DNA of 64,000 nt from UBA60 sp964587885 (GTDB lineage Archaea > Thermoplasmatota > Poseidoniia > Poseidoniales > Poseidoniaceae), in NCBI GenBank assembly GCA_964587885.1, contig CAZPME010000007.1, positions 15,892 through 79,891 of the forward strand, in the 5' to 3' direction. The notes below the pieces were generated by a model, which was given only the letters and a program-made list of their open reading frames with translations, was not told where the DNA came from and searched no databases. Positions 1-7,831 of this stretch are shown here, piece by piece. The position numbers were made by a program, and so were the translations under genes. Within the stretch, counting starts at the first letter, position 1. Each line of letters opens with the position of its first letter.

Positions 1-83
1 ATTACAAATTTTTTCGCATCCTTGATCGGCCCGTAGGTCTTGCACTTCAAGCAGAATCCTTCAATTGTTGACATCCTTCTCAT
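1..83 (-). CDS. Small zinc-ribbon-like protein (DUF5679-like), C-terminus cut by window edge
   Basis: Reading leftward, an open frame starts at an ATG at 83 (a second in-frame ATG lies at 74) and runs off the window. The visible residues from the second Met are MSTIEGFCLKCKTYGPI and then KDAKKFV. The pair Cys-x-x-Cys within GFCLKCK followed by a basic IKDAK segment resembles the first knuckle of DUF5679-type small zinc ribbons found in archaea and bacteria. Only about 25 residues are visible, so the second Cys pair cannot be checked. Function is unknown. Confidence 0.5.
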   Translation of the reverse strand, partial: MRRMSTIEGFCLKCKTYGPIKDAKKFV

Positions 84-287
84 ATTGTCCACTATAGCGA
101 CTAATTATCAACGCTACTATGTCTCGATGTCTGAGAAATTGCAAAAAATGTCCACAAAGTGTAGGGTCTGAAGGCTAAAAATACGTAAATATGGCCAATA
201 GAATGTTGATGTTAATTCATAAACGAGGTACTAAGAGCCTGTTTTTGTTTTGTTAAACATTATTCCTACTTCCACTCCACCTGCAAA

Positions 288-311
288 GGCGTATAACCTG
301 TGTTATACGCC
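288..311. repeat. Perfect inverted repeat in intergenic region
   Basis: GGCGTATAAC (288-297) and GTTATACGCC (302-311) are perfect complements separated by 4 bases, giving a 10-bp hairpin. It lies about 27 bp beyond the stop of the leftward gene ending at 338. Next to it the sequence CATACGCCC repeats part of the arm. It may be a transcription-ending hairpin or an operator in the 254-bp AT-rich gap (84-337). I see no gene in that gap. Confidence 0.5.
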
Positions 312-337
312 CATACGCCCAACGGTTTTTCTCACAA

Positions 338-640
338 TTACAAATCAGCCGAGTTAGCTTCGAACATTCCCACTAGAGGAGGGCCCCCCAATTCTGATTC
401 TATACCACCGTCTTTAGAATCCAATTCTTCGATAACCCTCTTTGAAGCGGCACGCCATGATTTCTTGTCTACGTATGTGGCTTGAACCAGAAACAGGTTG
501 TCGTCACCAAGAGCGGGGGCGATCCAAGCGGATACACAACCCTCACATCGACGCTTAAGTGCCTGCCTTGCTTTGAGCAATCGCGCTAACCTAGCAGATC
601 GCCCTTTGCGCGCAGAACATACAACTGTCTCAATCAACAT
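338..640 (-). CDS. Hypothetical protein, 100 aa
   Basis: This is a small soluble protein without signal peptide or membrane segment. It begins MLIETVVCSARKGRSARLAR, carries a basic helix rich in Arg/Lys/Leu (about residues 10-35), a strand LFLVQATYVD near residue 50 and a helix KSWRAASKRVIEEL. The strand-helix-strand order is loosely like the ABM/dimeric alpha-beta barrel fold, but no diagnostic motif is visible, so this is only a guess. It lies downstream of hutI in the same orientation. A TATA-like AT-rich block lies about 55 bp before its start, so it probably has its own promoter. Confidence 0.55.
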   Translation of the reverse strand: MLIETVVCSARKGRSARLARLLKARQALKRRCEGCVSAWIAPALGDDNLFLVQATYVDKKSWRAASKRVIEELDSKDGGIESELGGPPLVGMFEANSADL

Positions 641-692
641 CCTATCACTGAAAAATCATTTATTGTATTTACATTCTCTAAAACATTAATTA

Positions 693-703
693 TTATATAA
701 TCT
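693..703 (-). promoter_or_regulatory. Possible TATA box for the 338-640 gene
   Basis: On the minus strand the sequence GATTATATAATA is the most TATA-like stretch in the AT-rich gap between hutI and the small gene ending at 338. Its centre is about 58 bp upstream of the ATG at 640, which would place transcription start about 30 bp before the ATG. The same T-rich tract could also end transcription of hutI. This is a call from composition only. Confidence 0.3.
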
Positions 704-724
704 ATAGTTACTATTATTTCATAC

Positions 725-2074
725 TTAGTTGAACCATACTTTCGAACCATGTAAAAAGGTCATCTCGATGGGAGACTCTCCGGGCTGTAAGCACCATGCT
801 TCCCATTGATTTGATGAAAGAATATTGATGTTTGCTATTGCGCCTTTCTTCAGTACTCCTTGACTAAGACCATCATCTCGCCTCACTCCTATTGCGGGAT
901 TACGGGTTGCCGCTACCAGAGTGGTCAATGGATCTATTCCACATCTTTGTACTGCTAAATTACCGATAAATGGTATGCTTAGAATTGGGCAATTGGGATT
1001 GAAATCTGTAGCTATTGTAAATGGTATTTCATTGTCGACACATGTATGCACCGGTGGCATCGGCTCTCCCATCGAATGTGGTGTGCCGAGGAGAAAACCC
1101 TGTAAAGTCCTAGATTCCTTAGCAGCAAGCCTGGCTTCTAAGGGTGAATGGTGAGCATGGTCGGCTGTTACTGCGCCTAAATCACTGGCTAATTTCATCC
1201 CGCCACCATCGCAGAATTCATCGACATGTAATCTTAATGCCAACCCTGAATCAATCGAGGCATTGGCAATGCGCTCTGTCTCATCTATAGTGAACCATCC
1301 GGGTTCACAAAAGACATCCGCTGATCGTGCTATACCTTGTTGAATAATCGCTGGTAATTGTTCGTCAATTAATTCCTCAACATAATCTTCCCGAGATAAT
1401 TTTGGCGATTGATCATTTTTAGGGGGTGGTGTTGCATGTGCGCCTAGCCAAGTACAATCAATATCGGGCATCCCTACAACTCTCCCCAGATTTTTTGCGC
1501 ATTCAAGTAATCGCAATTCCGTTTCTGTATCTAAGCCATATCCGCTTTTTGCTTCCAACATTGTGGTTCCACTTTTCAGAGCTGTTCTGAGTCTTTTAGT
1601 GCCCAAATTGAGTAATTGTTCCGTAGTTGCAGACCGTGTGGCACCAACAGTATGTCCAATTCCACCGCCCATCTCAGCTATTTGTGAATATGAGTGACCT
1701 TGTTGCCGCCACATCACTTCGCGCGACCTATCTCCAGCCCACAACAAATGGGTATGGGCGTCAACAAATCCCGGAAGAACTGCGCGGCCTGCAATGTCCC
1801 ATATCGATATATCATCGCCTTGGAAAATTTGTTGCGGGGACGAAATTTCCGATGAAGATACACTCTGAAATTCTGCTACTATTTCATCACTATCGATGAT
1901 TTTCTCAATGACATTATCAATAATCACAATTCCGTGATTCTTTGCTATGAGGTCATCGACCCTATCTATCTGCGCGCCACCAAGCACACCCACGCTACCA
2001 TCATTGAGATGGGCGATAGGCCCACAGTTTACCAACACGGTGCGCATAAACAGCGCAGGGCGAGGAGTGTTCAT
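725..2074 (-). CDS. hutI: Imidazolonepropionase
   Basis: Cytosolic metal-dependent amidohydrolase of histidine degradation, converting imidazolone-5-propionate to N-formimino-L-glutamate. The metal-binding HxH is seen in FVDAHTHLLWAGDR, about residue 107, followed by the family segments EMGGGIGHTV, EAKSGYGLD and TWLGAHATPP. A C-terminal FTIATDFNPN segment carries the last metal-ligand Asp region. Length (449 aa) is slightly above the usual 400-420, from a longer N-terminus and an insert near residue 75-95. The ATG at 2074 has AGGGG about 8 bp upstream; an internal ATG at 2047 is an alternative. No other hut gene lies in the window. It is divergent from kae1 with only 31 bp between starts. Confidence 0.93.
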   Translation of the reverse strand: MNTPRPALFMRTVLVNCGPIAHLNDGSVGVLGGAQIDRVDDLIAKNHGIVIIDNVIEKIIDSDEIVAEFQSVSSSEISSPQQIFQGDDISIWDIAGRAVLPGFVDAHTHLLWAGDRSREVMWRQQGHSYSQIAEMGGGIGHTVGATRSATTEQLLNLGTKRLRTALKSGTTMLEAKSGYGLDTETELRLLECAKNLGRVVGMPDIDCTWLGAHATPPPKNDQSPKLSREDYVEELIDEQLPAIIQQGIARSADVFCEPGWFTIDETERIANASIDSGLALRLHVDEFCDGGGMKLASDLGAVTADHAHHSPLEARLAAKESRTLQGFLLGTPHSMGEPMPPVHTCVDNEIPFTIATDFNPNCPILSIPFIGNLAVQRCGIDPLTTLVAATRNPAIGVRRDDGLSQGVLKKGAIANINILSSNQWEAWCLQPGESPIEMTFLHGSKVWFN

Positions 2075-2105
2075 ATGTTATCCCCTGTTCGGCTAAGATG
2101 ATAGT

Positions 2106-3113
2106 ATGGGGTACACCTTGGGAATTGAGTCAACAGCACATACATTTTCTTTCGGACTATGTGATGAAAATGGTAGCCCACTCCCCTCAAAATCAGTCTT
2201 TGTAAGACCCGTGAAAGGTGGTATTCACCCGCGTGAAGCTGCCGATCATCATGTTATTAATTCTGTTGAATTACTCAATGAACTTCTTAATACTTATCAG
2301 ATTCCAACTGATGGATTAATCGCTATCGCATTCTCTCAAGGTCCAGGTTTAGGCCCATGTTTGCGAATTGGGGCTGCTGTTGCAAGGAGTCTTGCACATC
2401 GATTAAACATCCCCTTAGTTGGCGTAAATCACTGTGTTGCACATATCGAAATCGGTCGTGAAGTTTGTGGTTGTGATGACCCTGTATTGCTATACGTATC
2501 GGGTGGCAATACACAGATTATTGCTCGCCTTTCAGGACGCTATCGTGTATTAGGAGAAACATTGGATATCGGCATAGGAAACATGCTTGACAAATTCGCT
2601 CGAGAACAAGGAATTCCTTTTCCTGGTGGGCCAGTAATTGAACAATTGGCAAGAGAATGGTGTGAGAATAATCCTGATGCAAAATTGTCAGATTATGAAT
2701 TACCTTATGCAGTTCAGGGCATGGATTTGGCTTTCTCGGGAATTTTGACTGCGGCACGGCACATGGTAAAGGGTGGAGCTGAACTGGGTGCAGTTTGCTG
2801 GAGCCTACAAGAGCATGCCTTTGCAGCCTGTATTGAGGTGGCGGAGAGAGCCCTAGCTCACACAGGAAAATCTGAAATCCTGTTGGGTGGCGGAGTGGCA
2901 TGCAATAGTAGAATTAGAGAAATGAGCGAAATTATGGCTAAAGAGCGTTCTAGCACTAGTTTTGTCCCACCAAAAATGTACTGTGTTGATAATGGTTCCA
3001 TGATTGCTGTTTTAGGGCGCCTACATTTAATTCACGGTGATTCAACGATGCCTGAAAATAGTGGCATCCAACAGCACCTTCGCACCAATGAAACTCCAAT
3101 TCTGTGGGCATAA
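2106..3113 (+). CDS. kae1: tRNA N6-threonylcarbamoyladenosine synthase subunit Kae1
   Basis: Catalytic subunit of the KEOPS complex, which transfers threonylcarbamoyl to A37 of ANN-decoding tRNAs. It is an ASKHA-fold protein with GIESTAHTFSFG at the N-terminus, the iron/zinc-binding HxxxH in GVNHCVAHIE (about residues 102-106), YVSGGNTQ (about 133) and a C-terminal LGGGVACNSRIRE and DNGSMIA. At 335 aa it is Kae1 alone. In many euryarchaea Kae1 is fused to the kinase Bud32, and no Bud32 domain follows here. No Shine-Dalgarno is visible before the ATG, so the mRNA may be leaderless. Confidence 0.95.
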   Translation: MGYTLGIESTAHTFSFGLCDENGSPLPSKSVFVRPVKGGIHPREAADHHVINSVELLNELLNTYQIPTDGLIAIAFSQGPGLGPCLRIGAAVARSLAHRLNIPLVGVNHCVAHIEIGREVCGCDDPVLLYVSGGNTQIIARLSGRYRVLGETLDIGIGNMLDKFAREQGIPFPGGPVIEQLAREWCENNPDAKLSDYELPYAVQGMDLAFSGILTAARHMVKGGAELGAVCWSLQEHAFAACIEVAERALAHTGKSEILLGGGVACNSRIREMSEIMAKERSSTSFVPPKMYCVDNGSMIAVLGRLHLIHGDSTMPENSGIQQHLRTNETPILWA

Positions 3114-3174
3114 AGTGGGCGATTTGGTACAAACCGATATAAGAGGTGTTTGTGCCGCCGTTTTGGGGTAGCCT

Positions 3175-4047
3175 TTGAGACGTCGGAATGAAGACCCATC
3201 CAACCCGTTTGCATCGGGAGGTGGAGGCCGTTCTAAAGGAACAAAGAAAGCCGCGCCAAAACGGCCTCGGCCACAACAGTCTACCGGTGGAAGACCGGCT
3301 GCAATGACGAAGCAAGAAATTGCTGATGCTATTGCTAAAAAACGTGCTTTGGCTGAGCCCAAGGATGATGTTGAAATCGTAAAGCCAGTTAAGGAAAAAT
3401 CAAAACCTGTCGCCGCTGTCAAGCCTAAAGACGAAAAAAAGAGTGAAGAGGATAAGGAACAGGCGCGAATTCAAGAATTGCAACGCCGAAGCGCCGAGAC
3501 CAAGGCCGCTCGTAAAGCTCTCGCTGCAGAAGATGATAAAATTGCTGAATTAGAAGTAAATTCTCCTGATACTGCGGCTCAATCACCTACTGTTCCTTCA
3601 CTAAGCGGAGAAGGAACTTCGGTTGTAACTCATAGAACTGCGACTATTACGGCTCAGACTGCACGTCCTATGGATGATATTGCACCCCGCATCAAGCCAC
3701 CCAGGAATCGTGAGGCGCCCGCAGCGGGACAGCCTGCAAAACGCCCACCACCGCGTCGCCGTCGAAGAATGAGTGATAAGGGCGGTGGAAAACAACCACA
3801 AGTTCGAAAATTGGACCGCCGAAAGTACTTGGAATATAAGTATGAAGTTAGAGATCTTCTCGATGATGAGCGTATTGCTGAAGAGCATCGATCTAACGTA
3901 CTCGGTCAAGTTTGGGCCAAGGGAGAACGCATGGGAATTGATGAATCGGTTAAATTCGTCAACCTAAAAATAGAGGAATTGGTAGTACCTGAAGATATCG
4001 GAAATGAAATTATTTCCCTAATTAGAAAATTTACCACTAAGAGATGA
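3175..4047 (+). CDS. Hypothetical charged protein with conserved-looking C-terminal domain, 290 aa
   Basis: I do not recognise the family. The first about 200 residues are low complexity, rich in Lys, Ala, Pro, Arg and Glu, with a Gly-rich patch (FASGGGGRSKG), a helical EQARIQELQRRSAETKAARK stretch and a basic run PPPRRRRRMSD near residue 192. A compact C-terminal part of about 80 residues follows, from KLDRRKYLEYKYEVRDLL to SLIRKFTTKR, with no Pro-rich disorder and regular helical spacing. That part is probably the folded domain. Start is a TTG at 3175 with GGGGT just upstream. The basic tail suggests nucleic-acid or ribosome contact, as inference only. It is followed 4 bp later by slyD. Confidence 0.7.
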   Translation: MRRRNEDPSNPFASGGGGRSKGTKKAAPKRPRPQQSTGGRPAAMTKQEIADAIAKKRALAEPKDDVEIVKPVKEKSKPVAAVKPKDEKKSEEDKEQARIQELQRRSAETKAARKALAAEDDKIAELEVNSPDTAAQSPTVPSLSGEGTSVVTHRTATITAQTARPMDDIAPRIKPPRNREAPAAGQPAKRPPPRRRRRMSDKGGGKQPQVRKLDRRKYLEYKYEVRDLLDDERIAEEHRSNVLGQVWAKGERMGIDESVKFVNLKIEELVVPEDIGNEIISLIRKFTTKR

Positions 4048-4051
4048 TAAT

Positions 4052-4543
4052 ATGAGTGATTTAGTTATAGCCCAAGATGTAGTAGCAACCGTGCATTATA
4101 CCGGAACTTTGCAAGACGAAAGTGTCTTTGATTCAAGTGAGGATAGAGACCCTTTGACCTTTTTAGTTGGACATAATCAAATGATTCCTGGTTTTGAGGA
4201 GGAGATGCAAGGTGCGGCAGTTGGAGAGAGGAGAACCTTCACCTTGACTCCGGACCGCGCATACGGTGAAAAAGATGAAAACGGCATTGTAGAATTGCCT
4301 AGGAGTCAGTTTCCTCCCGAAGCCGAACTTGAAGTTGGCATGGTTCTAGTAGCTCAAGTTACAGAAGGCCCACTGCCATTTCGCATCCTCACTATCGGTG
4401 AGGAAACCGTAACAGTTGACTTCAATCATGAGTTGGCTGGCCATGATTTGACTTTTTCAGTAGAAGTCGTTGAATTACGCGCCGCCAGCGAAGAAGAAGT
4501 GGCGCACGGACATGCTCATGGCCCCGGTGGCCACCACCATTGA
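4052..4543 (+). CDS. slyD: FKBP-type peptidyl-prolyl cis-trans isomerase, SlyD type
   Basis: Cytosolic prolyl isomerase and chaperone. The FKBP half-domain starts VVATVHYTGTL, continues with LTFLVGHNQMIPGFEEEMQGA (the GxxxxIPGFEE family signature near residues 45-60) and TPDRAYGEKDENGI. An inserted IF chaperone domain spans roughly residues 75-125. The FKBP strand then resumes with VDFNHELAGHDLTFSVEV, the usual SlyD ending. A His-rich tail (HGHAHGPGGHHH) ends the protein, as in metal-binding bacterial SlyD. Its gene starts 4 bp after the preceding stop and is likely co-transcribed with it. Confidence 0.93.
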   Translation: MSDLVIAQDVVATVHYTGTLQDESVFDSSEDRDPLTFLVGHNQMIPGFEEEMQGAAVGERRTFTLTPDRAYGEKDENGIVELPRSQFPPEAELEVGMVLVAQVTEGPLPFRILTIGEETVTVDFNHELAGHDLTFSVEVVELRAASEEEVAHGHAHGPGGHHH

Positions 4544-4583
4544 GTGGGGCAATGCTTGAGTCCCGTCTTGAGATGGCGTTATC

Positions 4584-6197
4584 ATGACAGCCGGCGAAAG
4601 CGGCACTGATGCGAAGGGCCGAAAGACCCTTGGCGGAACCGATTTACCTATCCAAGCAGATGAGAATAGTCTTGAAACGGCCGGTCTAGATAGATCCGAA
4701 ATTGGAACCGCAGGACAGCCGCCATTTACGCGTGGCATCCACTCTACAATGTATCTTACTAAGAGATGGACAATGCGGCAATATGCAGGGTTTTCGACAG
4801 CAACAGCAACCAATGAGCGCTTCAAATTATTATTGTCCAAGGGTCAGAGTGGCCTATCCGTAGCCTTTGACTTACCAACGCAACTAGGACTTGATAGTGA
4901 TAATGAATTATCACTTGGAGAAGTAGGAAAAGTTGGAGTTGCTATAGATAGCATCCACGATATGCGTGCACTATTCAATGAAATACCGCTCGCAGATGTT
5001 TCCACTTCAATGACTATCAACGCACCTGCAATGGTAATTCTAGCAATGTATATCGCGGTAGCCGAAGAACAAGGTGCTGATCTAAGTAAACTAAGAGGAA
5101 CGATTCAAAACGATATTCTCAAGGAGTATATCGCCCGCGGCACATACATTTTCCCGCCATCACACAGCCTTCGCTTAATCACTGATACATTCTCATATTG
5201 TGCCGAAAAATTGCCTGCTTGGAATTCGATTTCCATCTCTGGATACCACATACGCGAAGCCGGATCTACTGCAATACAAGAAGTCGCTTTTACACTCGCC
5301 AACGCACTACAATATGTTGAAGCTGCTATCGAAGTTGGACTCGATATCGATACGTTTGGTCCAAGACTGTCATTTTTCTTCAACTGCCATAACGACTTTT
5401 TCGAGGAAGTGGCAAAGTTTAGAGCCGCCCGAGCATTATGGTATGAATTAATGACTGAGCGTTTCTCTCCAAGCAATCCAAAGAGTTCAATCCTGCGATT
5501 TCACACTCAAGTTGCAGGAGTTTCCTTAACTGCTCAGCAACCACTGAACAACATATCTCGTGTCACCATTCAGGCGCTAGCTGCAGTTTGTGGTGGGACA
5601 CAAAGTTTGCACACAAATTCATACGATGAGGCGATTGGATTGCCCACAGAAGATAGTGCAACAGTAGCACTGAGAACGCAGCAAATTATTTCCGAAGAAA
5701 GTGGGGTTGCAAATGTTGTTGACCCTCTTGGTGGCTCATGGTTAGTCGAATCATTGACTAAAACTATCAAACAAGAAGCACGAACGGAAATTGAGAAAAT
5801 TGATCAACTAAATGGTGCCTTAAAGGCCATTGAAGGAGGTTATCAACAACGCGCCATCCATGATTCAGCATGGAGTTATCTGCAAGAAATAGAGTCAGGT
5901 GAGAGAAAGGTAGTTGGCGTTAATTACGGAGTATCGGACTCCAAAGTCACTCCAGCGTCTCAACCAATTGACCCAGCAGTTCAAGAGGAGCAAATCAAGC
6001 GCTTAGATAGTTTGCGAGAACAACGGGATAATACGGGTGTAACTACCGCATTGGCGGCAGTCAGTAGGGCTGCCGAACAGGGAAGCAATCTATTCCCACC
6101 AGTGCTTGATGCGGTAAATGCTGAGTGTAGTTTAGGTGAGATAGTTGGTGCTATGCAAGATGTATTTGGCACCTACAGGGCACCAAGTGGATTTTAG
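4584..6197 (+). CDS. mcmA1: Methylmalonyl-CoA mutase, large (catalytic) subunit
   Basis: Adenosylcobalamin enzyme that interconverts (R)-methylmalonyl-CoA and succinyl-CoA. The TIM-barrel catalytic domain is recognisable from TRGIHSTMY, WTMRQYAGFSTA, GLSVAFDLPTQLGLDSDN, SISGYHIREAGSTA, FFFNCHNDFFEE, RFHTQVAGVSLTAQQPLNNISR and DPLGGSWLVE. At 537 aa the protein stops before any B12-binding DxHxxG domain. This fits the split archaeal type with a separate small subunit, which is not in this window. The epimerase gene follows directly, so the pair handles propionyl-CoA catabolism or the reverse direction. Confidence 0.96.
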   Translation: MTAGESGTDAKGRKTLGGTDLPIQADENSLETAGLDRSEIGTAGQPPFTRGIHSTMYLTKRWTMRQYAGFSTATATNERFKLLLSKGQSGLSVAFDLPTQLGLDSDNELSLGEVGKVGVAIDSIHDMRALFNEIPLADVSTSMTINAPAMVILAMYIAVAEEQGADLSKLRGTIQNDILKEYIARGTYIFPPSHSLRLITDTFSYCAEKLPAWNSISISGYHIREAGSTAIQEVAFTLANALQYVEAAIEVGLDIDTFGPRLSFFFNCHNDFFEEVAKFRAARALWYELMTERFSPSNPKSSILRFHTQVAGVSLTAQQPLNNISRVTIQALAAVCGGTQSLHTNSYDEAIGLPTEDSATVALRTQQIISEESGVANVVDPLGGSWLVESLTKTIKQEARTEIEKIDQLNGALKAIEGGYQQRAIHDSAWSYLQEIESGERKVVGVNYGVSDSKVTPASQPIDPAVQEEQIKRLDSLREQRDNTGVTTALAAVSRAAEQGSNLFPPVLDAVNAECSLGEIVGAMQDVFGTYRAPSGF

Positions 6198-6206
6198 GTG
6201 GTTAAT

Positions 6207-6644
6207 ATGACTGATAAGTATGAAGGTAAAATATTTCTAGACCATATCGGGGTTGCTTGTAACGACTTAGAAGTAGCCAGTATTTTTTGGAGGATTTTGG
6301 GGCTTGCACAGGGTGATGATGACGAATTAGTTGCATCTCAGGGAGTGACTACCAGATTTTTTTCAACTTCTGATGAGCATGAGATGGGTCGGCCGGCAAA
6401 GATAGAATTACTTGAGCCAACCAATGACGATACTCCGATTGGTAAATTTTTGGCCAAACGTGGCCAAGGAATTCAACAAATTTGCTTTCGTGTTGAGAAC
6501 ATCGTAGGACTATTAGCACATCTTCAAAATCATGGAATTGTCCTGATAAATGAGTCGCCAATTCAGGGAGCTCATGGCAGCCTTGTGGCCTTTGTCCATC
6601 CCAAATCAACCGGTGGAGTTCTAGTCGAGCTATGTCAGCTATGA
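6207..6644 (+). CDS. mce: Methylmalonyl-CoA epimerase
   Basis: VOC-superfamily metalloenzyme that interconverts (S)- and (R)-methylmalonyl-CoA and feeds the mutase encoded upstream. Two VOC halves are seen: FLDHIGVACNDLEVASIFW at the N-terminus (first metal His), ELLEPTNDDTPIGKFLAKRG (about 65-85), GIQQICFRVENI (second metal His equivalent changed to Gln/Cys context) and GVLVELCQL at the C-terminus (last metal Glu). The start chosen is the ATG at 6207, because AGGTGG overlapping the mutase stop sits 5 bp before it. A GTG at 6198 directly after the stop is the alternative. Confidence 0.9.
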   Translation: MTDKYEGKIFLDHIGVACNDLEVASIFWRILGLAQGDDDELVASQGVTTRFFSTSDEHEMGRPAKIELLEPTNDDTPIGKFLAKRGQGIQQICFRVENIVGLLAHLQNHGIVLINESPIQGAHGSLVAFVHPKSTGGVLVELCQL

Positions 6645-6690
6645 GCACCTAAAAGACAACGCTCTTGAATGATGGATTGCTCGAAGGGGT

Positions 6691-6993
6691 ATGCGCACAT
6701 GCATCGACCGACTAATCTCTCGCGCACATGTGGATTCTACTTCGATTAGAGTGGAATTAGATTTCATCTCTGGAGCCCTTGAGCAAGTACGTGCTGACGG
6801 TTTAATTTCCAACGACGCATTTCTTGATGCAGGTAGTGTTCATGGCGCACTGTTGATGATTGCTGAGCATGTTGATTTGGGAGTATCCCAAAAAGAAATT
6901 CACGAAATGTTAACTCAACAAATTACCCGAGCCAAAAAAGTAGAAGAAAAACATCCAGGCATTAACCACGCCTTGGAATCTCGTCGAGAGTGA
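6691..6993 (+). CDS. Hypothetical protein, 100 aa
   Basis: Not recognised. It is a small soluble, mostly helical, acidic/basic mixed protein without membrane segment or Cys motif. Helical stretches are VELDFISGALEQVRADGLIS, VHGALLMIAEHVDLG and QKEIHEMLTQQITRAKKVEEKH. The pattern of alternating short helices is HTH-like in spacing, but I see no clear recognition helix. It sits between the epimerase and an ABC exporter, 4 bp before the exporter start, and is probably in the same transcript as that exporter. Confidence 0.65.
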   Translation: MRTCIDRLISRAHVDSTSIRVELDFISGALEQVRADGLISNDAFLDAGSVHGALLMIAEHVDLGVSQKEIHEMLTQQITRAKKVEEKHPGINHALESRRE

Positions 6994-6997
6994 TGCT

Positions 6998-7831
6998 TTG
7001 TCTAAGCCGCTGCTGACACTCGATAATGTCAGCAAGCGATTTTCTCATGTTGAGGCATTGAGTAATGTAAGTTTAACTCTTAAGCGGGGTGATATCGTCG
7101 GCTTAGTAGGCGGAAATGGGGCAGGAAAAACTACACTCTTACGTTTGATGTGCGGCCTGTATCAACCCAGCGAAGGAGAGGTAAATTACCATGCAGAGAC
7201 AGGTGTCGCACCGGTAACAGAAATGCGTAATCATCTAGGTGTAGTACCTGAATCTACTGGACTCTATTATCGCCTCACTGCATGGGAAAACATCCGTTAT
7301 CATTCTAGATTACACGGCCTCACGGATGAGGAAAGTTGGATTAGCACATTAGAATTGGCAGGTGAATTGGATTTTACTGAAGCACTTGGACGTCCGACTA
7401 GGGGATTTAGTAAAGGAATGCGTCAAAAAACTGCGATTATTAGAGCACTGGCTCATCGTCCGGAAATCCTTCTGCTCGATGAGCCAACTGCAGGACTTGA
7501 CGTAACTTCTGCTAGGATGGTGCGGAAATTAGTCGCAAAGATGGGTGCAAAGGGGGGTACTGTGATTTACAGCACTCACAAATTATCGGAGGCTCAGCAG
7601 GTATGTGACCGCATAATAATTATTCACAACGGTGAGGTTAGGGCAGATGGTTCCCCATCATCTCTACTTGAAGAGACCGGCACAAACACTCTGGAAGAAG
7701 CATATGTTCACTTGACAAGCGATGCTGCACGTGAAGATGAAAACGTCTCCGATGAAGGTAAGATTGCACGTGTATGGCGGCGCTTAATGACTTCTAAGAA
7801 ATTGCCCAAGGAGGTGCTTGAGGATGAGTGA
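6998..7831 (+). CDS. ABC transporter ATP-binding protein (ABC-2/NatA type)
   Basis: Cytoplasmic ATPase that drives the membrane partner encoded directly after it. Walker A is GGNGAGKTT (about residues 40-48), the signature is GFSKGMRQK, Walker B is LLLDEPTAGLD, and the switch His lies in YSTHKLSEAQQVCD. The order and the DEPTAGLD-type core match the NatA/CcmA group of exporters. About 50 extra residues at the C-terminus (SDAAREDENVSDEGK and on) are charged and not part of the core. Start is a TTG at 6998, 4 bp after the previous stop. Substrate is unknown. Confidence 0.93.
   Translation: MSKPLLTLDNVSKRFSHVEALSNVSLTLKRGDIVGLVGGNGAGKTTLLRLMCGLYQPSEGEVNYHAETGVAPVTEMRNHLGVVPESTGLYYRLTAWENIRYHSRLHGLTDEESWISTLELAGELDFTEALGRPTRGFSKGMRQKTAIIRALAHRPEILLLDEPTAGLDVTSARMVRKLVAKMGAKGGTVIYSTHKLSEAQQVCDRIIIIHNGEVRADGSPSSLLEETGTNTLEEAYVHLTSDAAREDENVSDEGKIARVWRRLMTSKKLPKEVLEDE

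Noticed and set aside
4052..4543. His-rich tail as an artificial His tag
   Set aside because: His-rich C-termini are natural in SlyD, and the rest of the sequence is genomic in context.
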